Shown piece by piece: positions 7,292 through 14,728 of a stretch of 64,000 nt of DNA (within the stretch, counting starts at the first letter, position 1; every line of letters begins with the position of its first letter). Source of the DNA: Rhodanobacter sp. T12-5. Its GTDB lineage: Bacteria; Pseudomonadota; Gammaproteobacteria; Xanthomonadales; Rhodanobacteraceae. The notes beneath the pieces were generated by a model. The model was given only the letters and a program-made list of their open reading frames with translations, ran no database searches and was not told the DNA's origin. A program made the translations under genes and the position numbers. Location: assembly GCF_008329435.1 (NCBI RefSeq), contig NZ_NPKN01000001.1, positions 558,001 to 622,000 on the forward strand, read 5' to 3'.

Positions 7292-9205
7292 ATGGATTTC
7301 TTTGCGCAACAGGCGCGCGTACGCGGCAGCAGTCGGCGGCTGGTCGCGCTGTTCGTGCTGGCGGTGATCGCGATCGTGCTGGCGATCGACGCGGTGGTGT
7401 GGCTGGCGATGGGTCACCGTCCGATGGACGGCCAGCCCGCGGCGTCGAACCTGCCGCTGATGTTCGCCAGCAGTGCGGTGGTGCTGGCCGGGATCGGGCT
7501 CAGCTCGCTGTTCCGGATCATGAGCCTGTCCGGTGGCGGCAAGACCGTCGCCGAAAGCGTCGGCGCGACGCCGGTGCCGACGGATACCCGCGACCCGCAA
7601 CTGCGCCAGTTGCGCAACGTGATCGAGGAAGTGGCGATCGCTGCCGGCGTGCCGGTGCCGGACATCTACCTGATGGCCGAGGAGCCGGGCATCAACGCCT
7701 TCGCGGCCGGCTACTCCGCCTCCGACGCGGCGGTGTGCGTGACCCGGGGCTGCCTCGACAATCTGACTCGCGATGAATTGCAGGGCGTGATCGCGCACGA
7801 ATTCAGCCACGTGCTCAACGGCGACATGCGCCTGAACATCCGCCTGATGGGGCTGCTGTTCGGCATCCTGGTGCTGGCGATCGTGGGGCGCAAGGTGATC
7901 TGGTACGGCGGCGGGCGCAGCAGCCGGCGCGATGGCGGCGGTGGCCAGGTGTGGATGATCGGGCTGGCGCTGATCGTGGTCGGCTACATCGGCTATTTCT
8001 TCGCACGGTTGATCCAGGCCGCGGTGGCGCGCTCGCGCGAGTCGCTGGCCGATGCCTCGGCGGTGCAGTTCACTCGCCAGACCGACGGTATCGCCGGTGC
8101 GCTGAAGAAGATCGCGATCCTCAGCGAAGGCTCGCAATTGCAGGTGGCGAACAAGCAGGAGGTGGCGCACATGCTGTTCGGCGAAGCGGGCAAGTTCAGC
8201 GCGCTGTTCGCCACCCATCCGCCGTTGCTGCAACGTATTCGCGCGCTGGAGCCCGGCTTTCGCGACGAGGAGTTGGCCCGACTGGCGGTATCCATGCAGC
8301 AGGTCGCCGAGGCCCGCTCCGCGGGTGTCGCAGGCAAGTCGACGGAACCAGTGCGCGTGCCTGCTCCCGGGATGCCGCCGCTGCCTGGCGTAGTGGCTGG
8401 TGCCGCCTTGGCGCAAGCTGCCGGCGGCGTTGCGGATTCGACGCGTTTCCAGCGTGCCGCCGCGGTGCATCAGGCGATGCCGGCAGCGTTGACGGTGGCC
8501 GTGCAGCAGCCCGAATCGGCGCTGACGGTCATGCTCGCCTTGGCGATGTCCGCCGCGCAAGTCGAACTGCACGTGGCCCAGCGTCGGATTGTCGCCGACG
8601 CGTTTGGCGATGACGAGCAGCAGGCCGTGCAGGCGATCGCTGCCGAGGTGGAGGCGCTGCCGCCGATCGCCCGCCTGCCGCTGGCGGCGCTCGCGCTTCC
8701 CGCATTGAAGCAATTGTCCGAGGGGCGCCAGCAAACTTTGCTGGGCGCGCTCGATGCCCTCGTTCGGGTGGACGGCAAGGTCGACCTCAACGAGTATTGC
8801 CTGGTCCGGCTGGTGCGCATGCAATTGCAGGAGGCTCGCCAACCCCGCCGCGCGCCGATCGACGGCCTGAAGAAACTGCCGGCTTGCCGCAACAGCGTGA
8901 TCCTGGTCTGCGCCATCGTCGCCGCGGGCGGCTGCTCCGACGAGGCAAGTGCACGCCGTGCCTGGCTGCTGGCGATGCAACACGCCTTTCCCGGCGAGGC
9001 GATCGAGTGGTCCCCGCCGCCCGCGGCCTGGCAGGCGCCGTTGGAGCACGCGCTGGATGACCTGGACGGATTGATGCCGGTGGCCAAGGAACTGGTGATC
9101 CAGAGTCTGCTCTGTGCCATTCGCGCGGATGGTCAGGTCAGCGTGGAGGAGGCCGAACTGTTGCGGATCATCTGCGCCAGCCTGCACTGCCCGGTGCCGG
9201 CATAG
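7292..9205 (+). CDS. M48 family membrane zinc protease with C-terminal TerB-like region
   Basis: The 637-residue protein has an HtpX-like domain: two N-terminal membrane spans (~17-72), zinc motif HEFSH at 169-173, two further spans, and the third zinc ligand Glu at ~250 in SRESLADASA. HtpX proteins are ~290 residues; this one has some 300 more. The extra part includes 'LLGALDALVRVDGKVDLNEY' and 'LLCAIRADGQVSVEEAELL', patterns of TerB-like helical domains. It is paired with lemA in one transcript and probably acts in membrane-protein quality control. The start at 7292 follows CCGGAG at the right distance. Confidence 0.88.
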   Translation: MDFFAQQARVRGSSRRLVALFVLAVIAIVLAIDAVVWLAMGHRPMDGQPAASNLPLMFASSAVVLAGIGLSSLFRIMSLSGGGKTVAESVGATPVPTDTRDPQLRQLRNVIEEVAIAAGVPVPDIYLMAEEPGINAFAAGYSASDAAVCVTRGCLDNLTRDELQGVIAHEFSHVLNGDMRLNIRLMGLLFGILVLAIVGRKVIWYGGGRSSRRDGGGGQVWMIGLALIVVGYIGYFFARLIQAAVARSRESLADASAVQFTRQTDGIAGALKKIAILSEGSQLQVANKQEVAHMLFGEAGKFSALFATHPPLLQRIRALEPGFRDEELARLAVSMQQVAEARSAGVAGKSTEPVRVPAPGMPPLPGVVAGAALAQAAGGVADSTRFQRAAAVHQAMPAALTVAVQQPESALTVMLALAMSAAQVELHVAQRRIVADAFGDDEQQAVQAIAAEVEALPPIARLPLAALALPALKQLSEGRQQTLLGALDALVRVDGKVDLNEYCLVRLVRMQLQEARQPRRAPIDGLKKLPACRNSVILVCAIVAAGGCSDEASARRAWLLAMQHAFPGEAIEWSPPPAAWQAPLEHALDDLDGLMPVAKELVIQSLLCAIRADGQVSVEEAELLRIICASLHCPVPA

Positions 9206-9217
9206 CCACGCGCTGTC

Positions 9218-9294
9218 CTGTAGGAGCGACTTCAGTCGCGATGCTCTGGTGTGTGGAGTGAATCAAAAGCATCGCGACTGAAGTCGCTCCTGCA
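9218..9294. repeat. REP palindrome, 'GGAGCGACTTCAGTCGCGAT' family
   Basis: Arms of ~27 bases (9219-9245 and 9268-9294) are near-perfect inverted copies around a ~22-base loop. A related copy is at 43045-43114 and diverged ones are at 44507-44570 and 45819-45885. This one lies between the M48 gene (+) and the GMC oxidoreductase (-), both of which end here, so it may also stop transcription. Confidence 0.9.
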
Positions 9295-9318
9295 GCCGCG
9301 TCGGCCCTCGTGCGAAAC

Positions 9319-10908
9319 TCAGGCCTCGCCGAGGATCAGCGCGCTGGCCCGCTCGGCGATCATGATCGTCGGTGCGTTGGTGTTGCCGGTGGGCAGGCTC
9401 GGCATCACCGAGGCGTCGACTACGCGCAAACCCTGCACGCCGCGCACGCGCAGTTCGCTGTCGACCACCGCGGCATCGTCCTTGCCCATGCGGCAGCTGC
9501 CGACCGGGTGGTAGATGGTCTCGGCCTTGCGCCGGATGAAATCGGCGTACTCGGCATCGCTGCGGATCCGGCGTTCGGGGAATACCGGCGCGCCGCGATA
9601 GGCCGCGAAAGCGGGTTGGTCGAGGATCTCGCGTGACAGCCTCGCCGCGGCGATCATCATCTTCAGGTCGTGGCCTTCCGGATCGCTCAGGTAGCCGGCG
9701 TGGATCGCGATCGGCTGCTCCGGATCGGCCGAATGCAGGCGCAGCCGCCCACGACTGTGCGGATGCAGGTAACAGGCGTGCAAGGTGTAGCCATAGCCGG
9801 GCAGGCGATGGCGACCGTGATCGTCGAGCAGCGCGGGCACGAAGTGGAACTGCAGGTCGCAGCGCGCATCGGCGGCCAGGCCGCTGCGCACGAAGCCACC
9901 GGCCTCGGCCACGTTGGAACTGCCCGGGCCATCGCGATGACGCCACCAGCGCAGGCCGGTGCCCAGTTCGTTGAGATGGTCGTAACTGACTTTCTGCGTG
10001 CTGGCGTCGAGCGTGCAGATATCCAGATGATCCTGCAGGTTGGCGCCGACCCCGGGCAGGTCGACGCAGGGCTCGATGCCGTGTTCACGCAGATGATCGG
10101 CCGGGCCGAGTCCGGACAGCATCAGCAGTTGCGGCGTATTGATCGCGCCGGCTGCGAGGATCACCTTGCCCGCTTCAATCCGCTCCGAATCGTGCCGGCC
10201 GCGGCGCAGTTGCACGCCGACGGCGCGATCGCGCTCGATCAACACACGCTCGACCAGCGAGTGCGTGCGCACATGCAGGTTCTCGCGCTGGCGTACCGGC
10301 TTAAGGTAGGCCGCCGCGGTCGAGCAGCGCGCCCCGTTGCGTTGGGTTACCTGGTACAGCCCGAAACCGGCCGGCTGCGCTCCGTTGAAATCGTCATTGC
10401 GTGGGTAGCCGGCGCTCGCGGCCGCCTCGATCAGCGCCGCCGACAGCACGTTGTGATGGCGCAAGTCGGACACGCCGAGCGGGCCGCCGACGCCATGCAG
10501 CGCGCTGGCGCCTCGACTGTTGTCCTCGCTGCGCAGGAACCACGGCAACACCTGCAGCCACGACCACCGCGCGTCGCCGCTTGCCTCGGCCCAGCTGTCG
10601 TAGTCGGCTGCCACGCCGCGGATGTAGCACATCGCATTGATCGAACTGGAGCCGCCCAGGGTCTTGCCGCGCGGCCACCACAGCCGACGCTGGTTGAGCG
10701 CGGGTTCCGGCTCGGTGCGGTAGTTCCAGTTGATCCGTCGGTTGTTGGCCAGCCGCGCGATGCCGGCGGGCATGTGGATCAGCGGGTTCCAGTCCGCTGC
10801 GCCGGCCTCCAGCAGCAACACCCGGTTGGCCGGATTCGCACTGAGCCGGTTGGCCAGTACGCAACCGGCCGAGCCGGCGCCGACAATGACGTAATCGTAT
10901 GGCTTCAT
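9319..10908 (-). CDS. GMC-family FAD-dependent oxidoreductase (choline/alcohol dehydrogenase-like)
   Basis: The 529-residue flavoprotein begins 'YDYVIVGAGSAGCVLANRL', the FAD Rossmann motif. It then shows 'WPRGKTLGGSSSINAMCYIRG' (GMC signature 1, ~82-102), 'GAINTPQLLMLSGLGP' (signature 2, ~270), and the C-terminal 'YHPVGSCRMG' with the active-site His. Members oxidise alcohols such as choline or aliphatic alcohols. No betaine genes are near, so the substrate is unknown; similarity is to the AlkJ/BetA branch. The start at 10908 places the FAD motif at the usual distance from the N-terminus. Confidence 0.93.
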   Translation of the reverse strand: MKPYDYVIVGAGSAGCVLANRLSANPANRVLLLEAGAADWNPLIHMPAGIARLANNRRINWNYRTEPEPALNQRRLWWPRGKTLGGSSSINAMCYIRGVAADYDSWAEASGDARWSWLQVLPWFLRSEDNSRGASALHGVGGPLGVSDLRHHNVLSAALIEAAASAGYPRNDDFNGAQPAGFGLYQVTQRNGARCSTAAAYLKPVRQRENLHVRTHSLVERVLIERDRAVGVQLRRGRHDSERIEAGKVILAAGAINTPQLLMLSGLGPADHLREHGIEPCVDLPGVGANLQDHLDICTLDASTQKVSYDHLNELGTGLRWWRHRDGPGSSNVAEAGGFVRSGLAADARCDLQFHFVPALLDDHGRHRLPGYGYTLHACYLHPHSRGRLRLHSADPEQPIAIHAGYLSDPEGHDLKMMIAAARLSREILDQPAFAAYRGAPVFPERRIRSDAEYADFIRRKAETIYHPVGSCRMGKDDAAVVDSELRVRGVQGLRVVDASVMPSLPTGNTNAPTIMIAERASALILGEA

Positions 10909-10943
10909 GCGTCTTGTGCTCTTTGCTGGATGGCCCAGGCCGC

Positions 10944-12287
10944 ATGTTAGGCTGGCCGCGCCCCACGCTGGATGTGTCCGTGAGTTTGCCCCGCCAAACC
11001 GTTGTGGAACAAGCCGCCGCGCCGACATTGTCCGCGCTGGCGTTTTTTTTCGTGATGACTTCGTACTACATCATCCGGCCAGTCATGGGCCAGCTGAGCG
11101 GCGCGGTCGGTTCGCGGTCGCTGCCGCTGTTCTACGGCACCGTGTTCGTGGTGATGCTGTTGCTGACGCCGGTGTTCGGCATGCTGGTGGCGCGTTTCCG
11201 ACGCAGGCAATTGATCGGCTGGAGCTACAGCTTCTTCATCCTCTGCCTGCTCGCGTTCGTGCCTGCATTTGTGGCGCAGGATCGCATAGGGGCGCGCGAG
11301 TTGGGCGTGGCGTTCTTCGTCTGGGCCAGCGTGTTCAACCTGTTCGTGGTGTCGCTGTTCTGGAGCTTCATGGCTGACATCTTTTCGAGTGGCGAAGCTC
11401 GACGGGTGTTTTCGCTGATTGCGCTGGGCGGAATGGCCGGTGCGATCTTCGGTCCACTGGTGACCAAATTGCTGGTTCAGGTGATCGGTGTGGCACCCTT
11501 GCTGGTGGTGTCGGCGGCGGCGTTGGGAGTGTCGCTGATCTTGCTGCTGCGGCTTTCCGCACAGCAACAGCAGCGACCCGGCAATCAGAGCGAGCAGGCG
11601 ATCGGTGGTTCGTTGTGGGCCGGTATCCGGGAGCTGTGGTCGCGGCCGTTCCTGCGCTACATGGCCTTGCTGATGCTGTTCGGCGATGGCATCGGCACGC
11701 TGGCCTATGCGTTGGTGGCCGACTACGCCAAGGCGCATTTCACCAGCACGGTGGCGCGAACGTCGTTCTACAACGATCTGGATCTGGCGACCAATCTGCT
11801 CGGCGCTGCGCTGCAACTGAGTGTGACACCGTGGCTGCTGGTGCGCCGTGGTGCGGGCTGGGGACTGGTGGTGCCGTCGCTGGTAAATCTGGCACTTCTG
11901 GTTGGAGTGGCGTTGACCGGCGGCGGCAACCTCGCGCTTTTCAGTGTCAGCGTGCCGCTGTTGGTGGTGATGCAGGTGGTCACCCGCGGCTTCGCCTACG
12001 GCATGACCAAGCCGGCGGTGGATGCGCTGTACACGCGCGTGCCGCGCGAGACGCGCTACAAGGGCAAGAACTTCGTGGAGACCGCCGTGTGGCGCTTCGG
12101 CGACGTGGTGGTGACCAGCGCGGTGAGCGGCCTGCGCATGCTCGGCTGGGGCATCAGCGGGCTGGCCCTGCTGGGCGCCGGCGTGGCAACCCTGGCCACC
12201 TTCGTGTCCCGGCGCGCCGGCTGGTCGCCGGACCTGGCGCCGGAAGGTCATGTGCGGCTGGACAAGGGCGAAACACCGCCAGTTTGA
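10944..12287 (+). CDS. Polytopic membrane transporter, ATP/ADP-translocase (Npt)-like or MFS
   Basis: About 447 residues with roughly 11-12 membrane spans. The N-terminal 'SALAFFFVMTSYYIIRPVMGQL' followed by 'FFVWASVFNLFVVSLFWSFMADIF' is typical of a bacterial group annotated as Npt1/Npt2 or MFS. Such proteins occur widely outside intracellular bacteria, so nucleotide transport must not be inferred. A late loop, 'TKPAVDALYTRVPRETRYKGKNFVETAVWRFGD', is highly conserved in this group. The start is uncertain: ATG at 10944 is used, but in-frame GTG codons near 10971-10980 are possible. Confidence 0.75.
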   Translation: MLGWPRPTLDVSVSLPRQTVVEQAAAPTLSALAFFFVMTSYYIIRPVMGQLSGAVGSRSLPLFYGTVFVVMLLLTPVFGMLVARFRRRQLIGWSYSFFILCLLAFVPAFVAQDRIGARELGVAFFVWASVFNLFVVSLFWSFMADIFSSGEARRVFSLIALGGMAGAIFGPLVTKLLVQVIGVAPLLVVSAAALGVSLILLLRLSAQQQQRPGNQSEQAIGGSLWAGIRELWSRPFLRYMALLMLFGDGIGTLAYALVADYAKAHFTSTVARTSFYNDLDLATNLLGAALQLSVTPWLLVRRGAGWGLVVPSLVNLALLVGVALTGGGNLALFSVSVPLLVVMQVVTRGFAYGMTKPAVDALYTRVPRETRYKGKNFVETAVWRFGDVVVTSAVSGLRMLGWGISGLALLGAGVATLATFVSRRAGWSPDLAPEGHVRLDKGETPPV

Positions 12288-12319
12288 ACCCGGCAGTTAC
12301 GTTTCCCCCGATTCCCGAC

Positions 12320-12748
12320 CTAACTGGTGATGTAACGCTGCAGGTGCTCGATCTGCTCGGCCTGCGCGTCGATCACCGCCTTCACCAGATCGCCGGTCGA
12401 GATCACGCCGACCACGGCGCCGCCTTGCAGCACCGGCAAGTGGCGGACGCGGCTGTCGGTGCACAGGCGCATGCAGTCGAACACGTCCGTCTCCGGACTG
12501 ACGGTCAGCGGTGTGCCTGTCATGATTTCGGATACGGCCGTCTGCGAAGAGGAGCGGCCCTGCAGGATCACCTTGCGCGCATAGTCGCGCTCCGACACGA
12601 TCCCGACCAGTTCGTTGTCGCGCATGACCAGCAACGCGCCCACGCGGTGTTCGGCCATGCGCTTGATCGCCTCGAGCACCGGTGCGTCCGGCGGGACGGC
12701 GAAGATCGTGCTGCCCTTGCTTTCCAGCAGATGTTTCACCTGGCTCAT
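12320..12748 (-). CDS. Tandem CBS-domain protein
   Basis: 142 residues holding just two CBS motifs: residues ~8-62 ('VPPDAPVLEAIKRMAEHRVGALLVM', 'LVGIVSERDYAR') and ~72-130 ('TVSPETDVFDCMRLCTDSRVRHLPVL', 'VVGVISTGDLVKAVI'). CBS pairs bind adenine nucleotides such as AMP, ATP or SAM and sense energy state. No enzyme domain is attached and no partner is obvious. It converges with the transporter gene, 32 bp apart. Confidence 0.9.
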   Translation of the reverse strand: MSQVKHLLESKGSTIFAVPPDAPVLEAIKRMAEHRVGALLVMRDNELVGIVSERDYARKVILQGRSSSQTAVSEIMTGTPLTVSPETDVFDCMRLCTDSRVRHLPVLQGGAVVGVISTGDLVKAVIDAQAEQIEHLQRYITS

Positions 12749-12935
12749 GCGTGGGTCTCCAGCGGCTCCGGGCGGGCCGTCTGGGGCGAGTCTAACGCCG
12801 CTTTCGCGAAGGCGTGTAGTGAAGTTGTGAAGCCTTGCCGACGTCGTGAACGGCCCGCGCGGAGTGCACGGCAAGCCGCACTTCGCGGGGAAATGCGCCG
12901 GCAACCGGCTACTGGATGAAGGTGCGGCGCGCGCG

Positions 12936-13676
12936 TCAATGCGGCGGGTGCGGAGGCGCGCGACCTTCGATATAGCCGGGGCCGCCGAGATGGGTCATTT
13001 GCCGCTGGATCCAGTCGGCGCGACGCTGCACATAGGCACTGGGCCGATCGGCGTGCAGCCGGCGCGGACTCGGCAGCACCGCGGCCAGTCGTGCAGCCTG
13101 CGCCGGGCCGAGCTGGGCCGGAGAGACATGAAAGTACGCTTCGCTGGCCGCGCCCACGCCGTAGATGCCGTTGCCCAGCTCGGCGATGTTCATGTACACC
13201 TCGAGGATCCGCTGCTTCGGCCAGGTCAGTTCGATCAGTACGGTGAAATACGCTTCCAGCCCCTTGCGCACGAAACTGCGACCGTTCCACAGGAACAGGT
13301 TCTTGGCGGTCTGTTGGCTGATCGTGCTGGCGCCGCGCAGGCGCTTGCCGTCGTCGGCCGCATCCATCGCATCCTGGATGGAATCGAAGTCGAAACCATG
13401 GTGATAGGGAAACTTCTGATCTTCGCCGGCGACCATCGCCAGCGGCACCCACCCGGACACCTGGCGCCACGGCACCCAGTGCTGGCGCAGGTGAAAATCC
13501 TTCTCGCCATGGATCCATGCGCCGAGCTGGCGCTCCAGCATCACCGCCGACGTCCATGGCGGCACGAAGCGAAGCACCAGCACCATCAGCCAGCTCAACG
13601 CCAGCCATGCCAGCAGCAGGATCGCCAGCGGGCGCAACAGTCGGGTCAGCAATGGGCGGGGAAGCAGATGAGACAT
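12936..13676 (-). CDS. mtgA: Monofunctional biosynthetic peptidoglycan transglycosylase
   Basis: 246 residues: one N-terminal membrane anchor (~15-37) and a GT51 glycosyltransferase domain. The catalytic Glu is E85 in 'MVAGEDQKFPYHHGFD'; further motifs are 'RGASTISQQTAKNLFLW' (~114) and 'KQRILEVYMNIAELGNGIYG' (~152), all GT51 signatures. There is no transpeptidase domain. It polymerises lipid II into glycan strands. It is divergent from hsp33. Confidence 0.95.
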   Translation of the reverse strand: MSHLLPRPLLTRLLRPLAILLLAWLALSWLMVLVLRFVPPWTSAVMLERQLGAWIHGEKDFHLRQHWVPWRQVSGWVPLAMVAGEDQKFPYHHGFDFDSIQDAMDAADDGKRLRGASTISQQTAKNLFLWNGRSFVRKGLEAYFTVLIELTWPKQRILEVYMNIAELGNGIYGVGAASEAYFHVSPAQLGPAQAARLAAVLPSPRRLHADRPSAYVQRRADWIQRQMTHLGGPGYIEGRAPPHPPH

Positions 13677-13783
13677 GGATGAGCGCGTGGGAAGTCACCG
13701 GCAGTATAGGGGGCGTTGTCCCGGCTCCGCCGTGCCCCCATCTGAGACGATTGCCTGACCGAATCAACCAGAGAACGCCCACC

Positions 13784-14683
13784 GTGGAAAACCTGCCTGT
13801 CGAAGACGTGCTGCATCGTTTCCTGCTCGAGCGTGCCGGAGTGCGCGGCACGCTTGTGCGGCTGGGTCCGGCCTGGCACGAAGTGGCCGGCCGCGCCGAC
13901 TACCCGCCGGTGCTGCATGCGGCGCTGGGCGAGGCGCTCGCCGCCAGCGCGCTGCTCACCGGCAACATCAAGCTCGATGGCACGCTGTCGATCGAGCTGA
14001 AGAGCAGCGGGGCGTTGCGCCTGCTGTTCGCCGAGTGCACCGACCAGAGCCAGTTGCGTGGATTGGCGCGCTGGAACGGGTCACTGCCGGAGCCGTTGGC
14101 GCTGGACGCGCTGCCCGATGCGGTCATGGCGATCACCATCGGCAACGTCGAGCGCGGTCAGCGCTACCAGGGGCTGGTCGAGCTGCAGCACGCCGGGCTC
14201 GCCGGCTCGCTGGAAAATTACTTCGTGCAATCCGAGCAATTGCCGGCGCGGATCCTGCTGGCGGCCGATGCCGGACATGCGGTCGGCCTGATGTTGCAGA
14301 AGATGCCGGATGAAGGCGGACACGCCGCCGCGCTCGATGACGATGCATGGAACCGCATCGTGCAGTTGACTGCCACGCTCGGCGTCGAGGAGTTGCTGGG
14401 CACCGCACCGGAACAGCTGTTGTATCGCCTCTACCACGAGGAATCGGTGCGTCTGTTCGAGCCGCGGGCGCTGGCGTTCGGCTGCAGCTGCAGCCGTGGG
14501 CGGGTGAGCTCGATGTTGCGCTCGCTCGGTCGCGACGAAGTCGAGGCGGCGCTGGCGGCGCGTGGCGACGAGATCGAGGTGATCTGCGAATTCTGTGCGC
14601 AGCGCTATCACTTCGACCGCATCGACGCCCTGCATCTGCTCAGCGAGCACGCCGCGCCGGGCGCTCCCGATACGGAGCAGTAA
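13784..14683 (+). CDS. hslO: Redox-regulated chaperone Hsp33
   Basis: The 299-residue protein starts with GTG (VENLPVEDVLHRFLLE), preceded by AGAG. The C-terminal zinc switch is intact: C234-S-C236, then 31 residues, then C268-E-F-C271, within the normal CxC-X27-32-CxxC range. Oxidation of these cysteines unfolds the region and activates the holdase. The core domain has 'GTLSIELKSSGALRLLFAECTD' and 'LENYFVQSEQLP'. The long open frame upstream of the GTG crosses the mtgA promoter and is not part of the gene. Confidence 0.95.
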   Translation: MENLPVEDVLHRFLLERAGVRGTLVRLGPAWHEVAGRADYPPVLHAALGEALAASALLTGNIKLDGTLSIELKSSGALRLLFAECTDQSQLRGLARWNGSLPEPLALDALPDAVMAITIGNVERGQRYQGLVELQHAGLAGSLENYFVQSEQLPARILLAADAGHAVGLMLQKMPDEGGHAAALDDDAWNRIVQLTATLGVEELLGTAPEQLLYRLYHEESVRLFEPRALAFGCSCSRGRVSSMLRSLGRDEVEAALAARGDEIEVICEFCAQRYHFDRIDALHLLSEHAAPGAPDTEQ

Positions 14684-14728
14684 AGCCGGTTCGAGCCTTG
14701 GGTCGGTGCCGACCGCAACGGCTGGGCG

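Noticed and set aside
6601-7293. N-terminal extension of the beta-lactamase-family frame across lemA
   Set aside because: It is antisense to a clear lemA gene. The signal peptide begins at 6600.
10394-10966. Alternative frames inside the GMC oxidoreductase
   Set aside because: Out-of-frame shadows with no family signature.
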